Positions 1 through 12,500 of a stretch of 64,000 nucleotides of DNA are shown here, in pieces. Position 1 is the first letter of the stretch. Every line of letters starts with the position of its first letter. The translations under genes were made by a program, and so were the position numbers. Location: contig VZRS01000248.1 in the NCBI GenBank assembly GCA_013398055.1, positions 248,001 to 312,000 of the forward strand, given 5' to 3'. The stretch is from Ifrita kowaldi (lineage: Eukaryota > Chordata > Aves > Passeriformes > Cinclosomatidae). The notes beneath the pieces are model-generated. The model was not told the DNA's origin and ran no database searches. It saw nothing but the letters and a program-made list of their open reading frames with translations.

Positions 1-543
1 AGAAGTTAAAGGGAGGAAATAATGCAGCATAGAAATCTGACTGTGATTCTATGTGAGATTGATTATGTTCATATGAATGTGTTTTCTAAAGTCTAATGTT
101 TCAGTAATGGCCCTAAAGGGAGGGAGCAGTCATTGTGGCAGTGGGGATGGAACAAGTTGAGTAGAGAGTCCTCAGCCTTGACATACCAGTTGGTTCATTT
201 GCAAGACTGAGAACAAAGCTGTTTACAGATAGTAAAAGTTGGCAATGAATTTGAAAGCCTGTTGCCTTCAGATTACTGGACACAGCCACTAATGCTTTAT
301 TTAGACTTAAAATTTGTATAGGGTATTGCATGCTTTGTTCAGAATACCATAAAAAAAAAGTCCTTGAATATGAAACACTGTTTTGGAAAGGAAGAAGTGG
401 TGGGGGTTTTTTTAATGACTTTCAACAGAAGTGGGAGAATATTGTGTAGTGAAATGTTGTGGGAGTATCATAAGCTTTTTGAACATTGCCTGTCACTAAA
501 AAATAAGTGTTGTGTTTTGTAATATGGACATCTGCTTCTGCAG
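1..543 (+). other. MCTP2 intron, 3' portion
   Basis: Sequence up to the acceptor at 542-543. No exon-like segment or recognisable repeat beyond short A and T runs. The preceding exon is outside the window. Confidence 0.8.
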
Positions 544-585
544 GAGCTTATGGGCTTGGATGAGGACGAGGATGAAGATGATAAG
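544..585 (+). CDS. MCTP2: MCTP2 coding exon, acidic 42-bp microexon
   Basis: The exon follows an acceptor ending TTCTGCAG and precedes a GTAAG donor. Its 14 codons read ELMGLDEDEDEDDK. It begins and ends at codon boundaries, so skipping it would keep the frame. The acceptor has only a moderate pyrimidine tract, which together with the small size makes regulated inclusion plausible. The segment lies in the linker between the two membrane helices of MCTP proteins, where related proteins also carry acidic runs. Confidence 0.85.
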
Positions 586-3500
586 GTAAGCATCTCTCAC
601 GATTGTGTTGGCTAGAATCAGAAGGAGGGTGGGAGAACACAAACAAATCTTCTCTCCATAAATCTTCAGTTATTATCTGTATTGACTAGGAGAACAGTTG
701 TCAGCAGTTTTCTGCTTGGCAAATTTGAAGGTAGGAAGGGGTTGGTTTGTGCCACATTCCACAGTGGCGGTGCCTGTGCGAGCCCTGAGCACCAACCGAG
801 TCTGAGCAGCCCCAGCTAGTGCCTGACCTTGTAGTGGGCAGACATTCACAAATGTGCACCTAGAGGGGTGTGTGTGGCTGCAGGAGGTGCAAAGATGTAC
901 ACAAGGATGTGCAGTTTCCCCTCACTGCCATTCCGAGTGCTGGATGACATTCTATACTAATGGCTCTCCCCAAACGATTTGGCATTTCCACTTCAGTAGG
1001 CCAGAATTGGTGTGATTTGTGGAGGGCTGCTTAGAATTTTCTCAACATTTCTTTCAGAGCCTGGGAAAAAAAACAGTTTTAGTTCAGGGCTGAAATGTGG
1101 AAAGAATTGGAATTGGCAAGGCCTGTTTTTTATTTTATTGGAACATACTTACTCATTCTTCTCACTGTGAAAAATTCATTGGATTTTTTTCCAAGTTTAT
1201 CAAACCACAGTGACAAATGATAAAAGGATTAGGGGGCATGACATATGAAAAAAGATTAAGAGAACTTAATGTATACAGCTTGAAAAAACATAAGTAAGTG
1301 AAGGAGGATCTGATAATCTATAAATACTTTAAAGCTAAAAGGTGAGGAATTATTTAACGAGCAACAGCATGCAAAGGAACATTAGCTGTTAGGAAGAAAA
1401 TGTTCACGAGGGGATGTGAAACTTTCAAATTGCATACTAAGTTAATGAGACTCTTCTTGAATATTCTATGTTTTAAAAGTGTTACAGTGAAATTGTTGAT
1501 CATTAAGAAGTAAATCAATACCACAGCTAGCAAGTGCACCTTAACTCTTCTCAGTCACAGCCCCTAGGATTGAAGCTCAGCAGACTAATTGATGGGAATA
1601 GTTATTTAAATTTAACTTGCTCTTCTGTGGTGGTTATATTTTAATGAGCAGCCAGAAATCTGTCAAAGTTATAAAGTAAAATTTAGGCAATCCAGCTGAA
1701 TTACAAGTTTCTTGCAACACACAATAGTTGTTTAAATGTTCTCATTTATAATTTACTCTTTGCATCATAAAATTCGTCAACTGAATGGACCAATATCTGA
1801 AACTCATCAGAAGTTGCTAAATGAAAGTTGCATCCTTTTCTGTTTATCTCTAAAAGTCAATAATTTCTATTTAGTGGGTACCTGGTTCTAGACACCTGTA
1901 AATATTATTTGTATGATGCCTAAAGGTATGACTTATTCACTGGAACAATCCCATTTACTTTCTTCTATTTTAATATTCCTCTTTTTCCCTTGCAAGTGCT
2001 GAGGTGGGAAAAGAGAAGTAAGAATGTATTAAATAGGTATCAAATCCTCTGTTTCCTGTGGTGTGCCATAGATTCATTGCTGCAATGCTAAAATATTCTA
2101 GGTTATATTTACCCTACATTTAACTCCAGTGACTTTGGTTCTCTCTACAAATACAGCTGGGTCATTTCAGTATGGACTTAGTGACTTTGCATTTTTGCCT
2201 CCCCCCAAACAGCTTCGCTGTCGTTCCCTTTTTTGGTTTATTTTAACTAAATATGCAGGTTTGGGAAAACTCCCAAGAGTCACTGTTGAGCTGTAGATGA
2301 TTTGGCCCTACCATTTTGAGAGCTGCCTCTCTCTCCGTCTCACACACACTCCATGACTCTCTGACATGGAGAGCTGGTAGCACTGGCTAAAGCCTCTCAC
2401 AGCAGACACCCCCAGCAGGCTTTCTCATGAAGATAACACTTTACATCCCAACGTTCCAGCAATAATTCATAACTCATTTTAATTGTTACGGGTCTGTGGA
2501 ATTCTGACACAGATTTGCCAGAGGAGACAATTGCCAGCCCCTACATTTGTCCCATGTCCAGTGCTGTGCAGAATTGCCTTAATGTCTTTGTTGTGCCCTG
2601 TGTGTATCCCCGTGCAGCAGTGATGGGCCACGCTTGCACTCCCATGACTTGCATCTTTAAGTACATTAGGTTACTCTAAGTCACTTTTCCGAGTCTGAGG
2701 GTGGCCAGTGCTCTCTGGGGAGTGTAAGAAAAATGTAATTTTATGACACTATCTCATGGCAATGTCAACATTTAAACAGACAACTCTACTTTAAAAAGAG
2801 CTCTGTGTATTGTTTTTCCTCCCTAATACAAGAGCTCCCAAAGTTGAAATCTGCTAGTTGGGTTGTGGTGTACGAGGTCACTGTTTCTGTTTCCTGTCAT
2901 CCTGCTGTATCAAAATACTCGCACACAGAGCCCTTCTGGGTTCTGCTGCCTGTTAGACATAACAGACCGTGCTTCTGGGAATTGTAACACACCCTCAAAG
3001 AGATGAACTGTTTACAAATTATAAATACACAGACACTTAATTCAAAAACCCAAGAGCAGATTAACTCCCTCCACCTAGACTATCTGTCTTAAATGACAGG
3101 GCTTAATTACCGACTCCCCCGTCCTTTCCCCCCCTGCCCTCCCCACATACCAGCATGGAGGGCTGTAAACGATAGCAGTGCTCTGTCCCTTTGGCACGAG
3201 CTCTTCAGTGGATAAATGCCTTCTCGGATTTGTGCCATCATGGACACAGAGTTCAGGCTGTGTCCTGTCAGCTCTGGGGTCTGTCAGGCTGAGTAAGGAT
3301 TGTTTTAAAATTACATCACTGAAGCATCTTTAGTCTGCCAGTGAGAAGGTATAGACAAGCTGCATGCAACTCAGTTTAAGTTGTCTGATTGTTGACCACT
3401 TCTATTTAGTTTGTTTGTTTCTTCTGTTTCTGATAATGACTGTAGAGTTCCAAGAGCAGACAGTTACCCTGTGAGTGACTGTGTCATAGCACCTGACTGG

Positions 3501-6500
3501 AAAGAGCCTTGGAGTCTTCTCCATTGTCTGAATAAAAGTTTACATCTCCTCCGCAACAGACCAAACTTAATTCACTGTTATTTGCAGGTCTGGTAACTGA
3601 TTCAAAAGAAAATCAGAGACAAAACTAAATCAACAATTCCTGTGTGGGGGTTTTGTTGATTTTTTGGGGTTTTCTTGCAGAGTTTCTATCCTGTGGTGAG
3701 CCAGTGTAGCCCTGCTTGGCTAGTGCAATGTAACAGGGAAGGATCAGATGATACTGTGGCTTTAAGACAAGTTATTTGGCACCTTCCAGGAAATGTTTAG
3801 TATCTCTTGTATTGGAAAAAAAAAACAGAAGTGGAAAGAAATCACCAAAGAATAAAGATTCAATGTCTTTAATGTAGGAAATTCTCTGTCAAAAATAGGT
3901 ACCAAAGATATACAAAGTTTTATGAACACAATTCAAAAAGACTCCAGCCGAACAAATTAAAGTCAAATTCATCCAGTAGCAAACAGCTGACATTTTCCAT
4001 TTGAGTTAGATTCAGCATGTGGAAACCTTCCGTATGGATCTTATTTGTACGGGTGGATTACGATGAAAATTGCATTAATTTTCTCCGCAGTAAAGGTCAG
4101 TAATTGAAACATGAACCAAAAGTCTATTGTGTAAGATGCTATATCCCCATACTTAGGAAAGGTCATTCAAGACAATATCATCTCATTGTTTTCTTCCCTG
4201 GAAGTATAAATAATTTCATTAGTTTTTCGTTTTCTCTTCAATGCAACAATTGCAATATGATGTTTCAACATCCCCCATTAAGATTGCTGAAGAGAAATTA
4301 TGGTAAGGACTTGAAAATGCCCCATGATACACACCGTGTGTTCAGACTGATGAGGAGTATCCAAGTCCTCCACAAAATTATGGGCAAGATTGTGTCATAA
4401 AACGACTCGGTCCAGGGTTTGCTGTGGTTGTACTTTACTCTTTCCCAGGGAGCCTTCTTTGTACAAGGAACTGGAGGTTAAATGGTCTCTTGTTATGTCT
4501 TATTTGCCCTGCAGCATTGTCTAGGACTAGTCTTACCCACAGGCATCCCATACACTGGCACAGTCCTTATATCAGTGTCATGAGCCACCCGTTCGTAAGT
4601 TTAGAGGTGATGGGGGAAAGGAGTTTAAAGGAGGCACTTGCAGGGGGCTTCTAGATATCCTGGGCACTGTGGTACAGCTCTCGTCACAAAGAAACCTTAG
4701 CAGCCCTATGGCACTCCAAAATTCTCCCTCTTACAGAGAATTACCTACCTAGATGTAGGTAAGCCAACACTGTAACTTCTCTAAATCTCTGGAGATATAT
4801 TAAGTGGCAGTAGGCGGGTCACGGGACCGAGCACATGAACCTCAGGGAGTTCTCGTCCCTTAAAAATTCCAACTGTTTAAAATGTTGTTAAGTTTTATTT
4901 TGAAGTGGCCAGATATATGAATAGATCTCTCTTTCTCCTGTACCCCAAATTGCTAAAGATCATTACCTAGATTATAGGTGACGATCCAGTAGCTTAAATC
5001 TAATCACCATGTGATTGTTCTTAAGTCTCATGTGTTTCCAGGAGAAAGCACTTATTTTAACAAAATTTATTTTCTTTCCCTTTCCATTTTTTAAATCAGA
5101 GATGACTGATGACTTTTTATCTCCATTCAGGATTGATTCTTGTTGCTTCTTAAGCATGTTCCTCACCTGAATTGTGTTTTATTCTGTTGTGACTGCAGGT
5201 ATTGCTTGGAAACTTGCAGCAATACCAGTGGATTTTCGGTTACTTTACATGTCTGTGAAAACGTGAGCAAGTACATAAAATGCCTCTTAAATCCCCTGCA
5301 TTTCATGCCTGTGCATAGAGAAAGAAACAGAATTATGTCCTAGGGTTTTTCACATAAGATTTTTCTTGGGTTTGGCTTAGGAGGCTTTTGTTGGTTCCCT
5401 GTGCATGGATGAAATTCATGTAATGCAGGCAGAGAAAGTGCAGGCATGGCTGAGCAAGGCATGGAGTGGTCATCTTCTGCCCTTCAGGCAGCGTTCCGCA
5501 CCCTGAGCTGTAGGATGATGTGCTATTGCTTTCCAAATGTGTCATTTTAAGACTGATGCTGCTCTCCTTCATACCAGTCTGAAGTGATTCTATTGGCTAT
5601 GGTGGAATTATTCCAGATTTCACACCTTTTTAACTGAGAGCATAAATTGACCTGTATGTGTTGCATTTCCTCTATTTGGTAATTATTTCAAGTACACTCA
5701 GATTCGCTAAATTTCCACAGGCAGGCACATTTGCAGCATGGTGTTAATAAACAAAAAGATCCTGTGATGCACAGTTTCAGGACTGCACGAGGCAACTGCT
5801 CAGAGTTTGGCAGCCGTCCTCTGCGGGTGCCCATCCTCCTGGAAGTGCTGAGGAGCTCTCCTCGACACAGGCTCTGCAGCACAGGGCAGGGCAGTGACTC
5901 AGCAAGGCAGATTGCTGGGCTCCTCTCAGCCGCCTTTGGCTCCCACCGAAGGCAGGATCCAGTTCAAGGTTGCTGTGGTGACTGTTTTTAAAGCTCTGCC
6001 TGGAATTCATTTTAGCTACCAAGATACTGTCTGTCACTCTATGGCTACCACCTCCCACAAGAGTTTCATTCTGCTGCTAGACTGGAGCTGTTAGAGAAAT
6101 GTTCCCTGCAGACAATAGAGGCCAGTGGTCTGCTGTTTATACCCAATAAAATCCTTTTGCTTTCAGAAGTTCTTCATGGACGAGTATTTTGGCCCTAGGA
6201 TGTTGTTTGGCACAGGTTTTGCTGGACACCGGTAAGGTCGGAGTTTTGTAGTCTAGCAGAGAGCAAGTTGCAAATTAAATCCAACTTTGGCTAACTCTGC
6301 TTTTCTCTAAATAACTACAGCATGTTTCGTTGGGTTTTTTTTTAAAGCGGAATAATAGTGGAGCAAAAAGGAATGCATGCCTGAGCTATTTTCCTTTCTT
6401 TTCCCTTTCCATCAATCTTGTTTGTTACTAATACACTGAGGAATTAATAACTGGTACGTTAGATAAATCCTGGTAAAACATTGCCCTAATGTGCTTGTAG

Positions 6501-9500
6501 CAGCAGTAGCATAATGAGACAGCTACTGTAAGAAAACTAATCCTGAAAGTTAGGCCAGCCCAGGGCTAGGCAGACTAATTCTTCCAATCCCCGAAGATAT
6601 TCAGGATTTTCATTCCTGACTGAGCTGCCTGTATCCTGTTTTCTTCCTCCTTTTGCATTAATCTGTATTTATGTTTTCTCCTCCCCTTTTCCTCATCTTT
6701 GCCCCCAAGTGTTCCTCAGCTTTATATATTGTGTTTCCCTTGGCACGCCAGAAATCTGCTGATGAATGCCACTTGTTTGAAAGTTGCATGCGAGATTTTT
6801 CTCGGCAAGTGTTTTCTATGAAATCCAAGTGAGCAAGTATTATGTAGAACTTAGCCGTGGCTTCAAGCCTAACTTTTCGTTGTGTGCATATGATATTTGC
6901 AGTATACATCAGAAATACACTTAGAGAACAACAGCAAAAATTGTCTGTGCATTTGGAGCGTTTCTTGCTGGTTTGGATGTATCCAGAGGAAAAATATTTG
7001 AAGGATAGATTTAAAAAATAGGAAACAGCTTTCTGTAAAGATGAAAGCTATTAATCATTGAAACAAATGATCAAAAGAAGTTAGGGGATCTCCACCATCC
7101 AAGCTTTGAATTCAGTAATGGATGCTTGGCTGGAGAAGCAGCACTAATGGGTGGCATTTGGCCTTTGTTCCAGAGCAGACGATTGAAGAATTTTGCCTTC
7201 AGTGTCTTCCCCCATAACTCTTAGGATTTTCCCTCGCCAGACCAGCTCTGACTGTTGTAGCTCACCCACTGTGAATTGCTGTGTTAGTGCTGGGGATGTC
7301 CTCCCCTGGCCTGCCCCATGTTCCCTCTCTTTTAAAGTCTTTGGCATTGGAAGTCCCTCAGTGTTGTGGTTGTGTGAAGGTTTCTGAGTCCCTAAATGTC
7401 TCGGAGCAGCATAAGTTCCTTCCAGGGAAAGGAGGTCCCAGAGCTGTGGTAACCCTTTAAGTGTGTTTATTTGTCCTGTTTAACTGTTACACACTTCAGA
7501 AATAGAAAAATTTAGGAGCATCTTCCAGTGCAGCAGAGATTTGGTGTCTTCATTTCCGAGTTCAAGTTGGTCTACGTTAGCTGGAGACAAAAGACTTAAT
7601 TTCTGAAGTTGTTGGGTCTTGGTTGGTGGTGTTTTTTTTCCCCTCCCCTGAAATGCTTAATCTTTTGTAAACCCGCTTTTGTGGTTTTGTTCAAGCAATT
7701 AATGTAGAAATGAAGGTTTCTTAAATGAGGATATGCAAGGAAGATTTGAAGTAACACACTGATTATATAATTAATTCTCAGTTGTAAATTCATTTTGATG
7801 GAGTTAATTCTTTCCCAGAGGCTGAAGACTAGTTTTGGTCCACCCGCAGTGCTGTAATCAGCTAAGAAGTAAAGAAGAAAAAAGGCCTGGAAGGAATGGA
7901 AGTTTCATGACTGGTTTTAGGGAAATAATGCCAGAAACAGGCAGGATATTTCATTTTCATTTCATGCAAAAGCTTCTAAGATGTGATCTTGAGCTATTGG
8001 TATCCAAATCCAGTTTTCAAGCAGTGTAATATACTGAGTCCAGAAGAAATCAGAAAGGAATGATACCTGCAGAGGATGGTGAAAAATTGTCTGGGTGGGA
8101 CCTTGCACAGATGGGGAACTGTGTGCAGTGGAAGATGTATTTTGGATTATTTTTTTACATTTTCCATGAACACAATAGTGTTCAAATATAGCTTTCTCTA
8201 TGACAGTTGCCCCTTTGCTAATAAATAGGGTCCAGTGACTGTCATCCTGATGGACTCTTACTGCTTCTGACAGTGTTTTGTGAGCTGCTGGCTTCACGAA
8301 GCATAAACAACACTCCCCAAACCTAAATAATTTGGAAAATCCTGTTTGCTGTACTTCATTTGTCTGCTTCTCTGTTGCTTAACCAGTGACCTAATAATCC
8401 TGTCCGTGTGTTTAGACTGCAGGTTTCCAGAACAAAGCAACAATAACAAAGAAATGATGTTGACAAATTCCCAGGATTCTCAAATGAAAGTGCATACCGT
8501 GCATACTGCAGGGACAGTTGCAGCCTATTTTTCTCTTGAATAACTGATTTTATTTACAAGGCTTTCTAATCCCAGTTTGTCTCTGCCTTTACATTGGTTG
8601 GCCATATTTTGTATCAGAAATTGAAAGCACTGTTGTCCAGGGGTGGTTTTAGCATGCAGCCAGGTGAGCGTGGGCGTGCAGATCTCATAACATAGGGACT
8701 GGTAGTTTCTGGTTTATTTTCTGGCTCTGCTTTGTGGCTGCAGCAGGAGTTGTGTTGTGTTGTGTGGTGTTGGTTAAACTGCGTTATCACCACATCTCTG
8801 AGCTCCATCAAGGACGTGTAAATGAAGTCAGCATGATGCAGATAGAGCTGGCAGATGATCTGCCTTGCAGCTCTGGGCAGCAAGAGTAGGCTTGCCCTGC
8901 AATATCACTTTATTTAAGTGCTTTCTTTACCCCTCTGCCTGAATTTGGACAGAATGAAATTCCCACTGTCTGGTTTTCCATGAGCTGCTCCCCAGCTTCC
9001 GCTTCCAAGTTTGGTGGAATAAAAGCCAACTATGGACTGTTGTACCATTCCAGTGAGGAAATAGTTAAATATAATTTCAATGTGTCATTTACATTTGAGC
9101 CTAACGAGATTATAACTGGAGCAGTGTGAAAATGACTTTTTGGTGCTATTTTCACATAAACTGACTATTTATTTATTTATTTTGTTCTGGGGTTATTTCA
9201 CACCCCAAGGGTTTCATTTTTGTTGGTTGTTTTATTAATGTAAAAATACTCATTTTCGCACCCAAATGTGTGATTATTTAAAATGCTGCTTCTATTCATT
9301 GTGCACTGACTTGCAACCTAAAGGCAAATATTCAAATGTCTGGAGCTTGATAACTCCATGGTGGTTTTGGCTGGCTTTTTAAACTCAAAAATTACTGGGA
9401 AGAGAAATGGGCAGTAAGTAATTCAAAGTGGTATAAGGGCTGCATTCCCATGCCTGCCTCTCAGCATCTCAGACCCATCCAGGGATGGGTCACAGGTTAT

Positions 9501-12500
9501 TCCAGCACACTCTCTAGAGTGATGCCCTGTCTCAGGTACACATAAACTCTCTCCCAGCATGGTAGTGCCAAAATTCTGGAGCAAGAGCCCTCATCTCTGT
9601 GGCCCTGTGTGACTTTAAACAGCCTCTGACCCTGTCCTGCATGGAGGAATAATGTGGATGACAACACAGAGGCAGAATTGCAGCAGCGTTGCTGCAAATG
9701 TCTCTGGCCCTTGCTCATTCCCACCCTCCCTCTCCTCTATCTTGACTGGTGTGGGCCATGGAGAACAGGAATACAAACTGCTCTTTGCCATCATCTCCCC
9801 TCTCTGGGAACAGACTGGTTAAAGCACAGCTTAAAATGTTTTGATGGGGGTTTTGTAGTTTTTGGTTTGTTTTTTTTTTTTTTTTGGTAAATTGGACTGA
9901 TTTTTAAGTGTCTAAATGTGATGTAAAATCAGTGTCCAGGGCTCTGCATTTTGTAATAAGTGAATGTTTTGCTGATTTCTTGCTAGAATATCTGCAACCA
10001 CACCAATTTGCGTGCCTGTATGTGTGTTAGATTGCTGGCAAAGAAATGCTGAATGCTGATAATTGTATACTGGTTTTCAAGCCTGATTTAAGTAATTTTG
10101 ATTTTTAATTCATTCTGTGCTTCCTTTTTATTTCTGCACATGTGTAGTAATGTCCTGTAATGTTGTTGCCTAAAATAAGCAGTAAGAAATGAAGTTGAGA
10201 TGGCCGATGGAAAGGGAAAATGACATTTTTTCCTTTGATTCTTTTTTTTTCCAGTAAAAGAATAAGTCTCTGTATACAGAATTTTCAAAAAAATACTGCA
10301 TTCAGTATCTTGCTGCTAATTTATATACACAAAACAGCATGGTTGTGGGGAGCCTACAAAGCTCAGAAAAGTGATATTTAGAAATTCTGCACAAGAATAT
10401 TTTTGTTCTTGAGGAGCACTGAGCGGCCAGCACTCCACACCAGGGGCGCTCAGCACCTCTTGTACTTTGGCATCCAATTGTGTGAAATCCTGGTTGAGAT
10501 CCTGCAGTCGAGGAGTTGTGTTCGAAGGTGAAGAAACTTCTGTGTCTATGCTGAGGAAAAGGAAGTAAATACAGGGGTCTATAGAGATAATGTTAGTTCT
10601 GTGTGATAAACCCAGGGTGTTTGTTCTCTCCTTCCTTCAGTGAAATACTTGAGCTCATGGATGGATCAGCAGTGCTGGAAATCTTACTTTCACCACATAT
10701 CTGTGAACACCCTAGCAGATTATTAAAAGTTTTGGTTTTCTGGTTTCTTTTGATTAGGAATCTGAGAAAAAGGGGCTAATTGAGAGAATCCACATGGTCC
10801 AAGAGATCATCATAGCTGTTCAGAGCATCCTGGAAGAAATAGCATCATTTGGAGAGAGGATTAAAAAGTAAGTAATAAATTTTTCTTGCTTAGCCGTGAT
10901 TTGCAGTGAAACAGAACCAGGAGGATCAAGGTGGAGTAAATGTCTTGCTCCAAAAATGATGCAACATGCAGCAGAATAACCTGGCCAGTCCCACCACTGC
11001 TTCTTCTACAGTCTTTTTTTCCAAAAAACCTTTGCAAAGCACAGAGAAGAGGAGAAGCCGTGTGCTTTACTGATGTAGCTTTCATGTTTGCCTAAATTTC
11101 TGGTCGTGCTTGTTTATGATGGACTGGGGAGTCTTTCATGCCACAGATATTGCTTGAAGATGTGGGCACAGAATCATCAGGCATTTATTTTCAGTCCCAT
11201 CACAGAAAGTAGGTACTAATGGTCAGTGTTGCCTTTCCCACGCCCTCCCCGTCCTGACCCGGCTGCAGGGGTTACCAGTCACTTGTGTCCCTGGCCAACA
11301 CATTGATCTTCTTCTGTCTTTGCCATTTTGAGCTGTCTGCTTCCTGCTGGTGCCACGAGGAAGCCCAAAGGGGGTTTCCAGGGTCTCATTGCAAGGGGGG
11401 AGGCACAGAGGGTATTCCTGACCTTACAAAGGAGGGAGGTGAAGAGCCTAAAAAAAAAAAAAAAATCCCACACACAAACACACACAAACCTTTTATAACT
11501 CAGTCTTTATTGGAGCTTAATTGATCCATATTGTCTTCTGTTTTGAACACAAAGTGATGGTTTGTGACCAAGCCTCACTTTAATGAGGAGCTGGGTTCAA
11601 GCTAAAAATACAGCAACCGCATGTGTTGTGGTGCCACGCCGGACACCCCAGCTGGGGTGGAAGTGGCCCAAAGATGTATTCCAGTCTATGAACAGGGCAC
11701 TGTTCTGCCCAGCTGCATGGCAGGAAGACTCAAAGCACTTAAACACTATTAATTCTTGTATTCATTTTGTTAACAATGGTCTTAAAGAACACATTGGGTA
11801 TTAATGTGGACGCCCGATGTAATTTCAGAAGAATTCTGTTGTAGCTCGGCAGTGATGTGCCATTAAAAAATTGCTATCAAAGTTTTTTTTGTAAGTGACA
11901 GACTGAATTGTGCTACAGTTTCCGTCTGTCACTCCAGTTACACAATCATAGGGAGTTTTCATAGTTTAACTCAATTGAGCTGTTTTGCTATTTTTTTTTT
12001 ACTTTAACTTAAGCTACATTGATTGATAATGATGGGTCCTCTCCCACCTATTTTTACTTAATATTTAATACGTCTATTGAAGCTTAAATGTAATTCTTGA
12101 AGCGTCCTATTAATTTTATCTGTCAAGGGAAGTTTGTCTTATTTTATAGCCTGATAAGTGGTCCAGATTCATTCTCTCTTCTTCCTACTCCCTGTGATAT
12201 GATGAAGTTAGCAGGCAGATTGTATGAAACAGAGATGCCCAGATCCATAAATCCACCTGTGGACTAACTGGCATCCTTACAGTCCAGGTATCTTAACATT
12301 TGGTGCAGGCCATAGGGTTATATCTTAAAATAGGACAAAGGAATTTCAAAGATGTGTTACCAGCAGATCCTCACCTTAAGTCCATCACTGACTTGCAGAT
12401 GAGAGGTCTGAGTGAAATAAAATCCTGTTTTTCACTACAATGTGGCCAAAACCTGAAATGCTGTAGAAACTGAGCTTTTCAAGAGTGCTCCTCTTGGGAA

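Larger units (their letters stand above)
586..10757 (+). other. MCTP2 intron of about 10.2 kb
   Basis: Bounded by GTAAG (586) and TTAG (10757). It contains an ancient CR1 fragment (1205-1415), a TTTA-type microsatellite near 9168-9182, a T16 run (9870-9885), and an exon-like segment at 6167-6231 that does not fit the MCTP2 frame. No other supported feature was found. Confidence 0.85.

Noticed and set aside
10430..10455. CTCF-like ACACCAGGGGCGCTC motif
   Set aside because: It lacks one G of the AGGGGGC core, so it is not a convincing match to the CTCF consensus.
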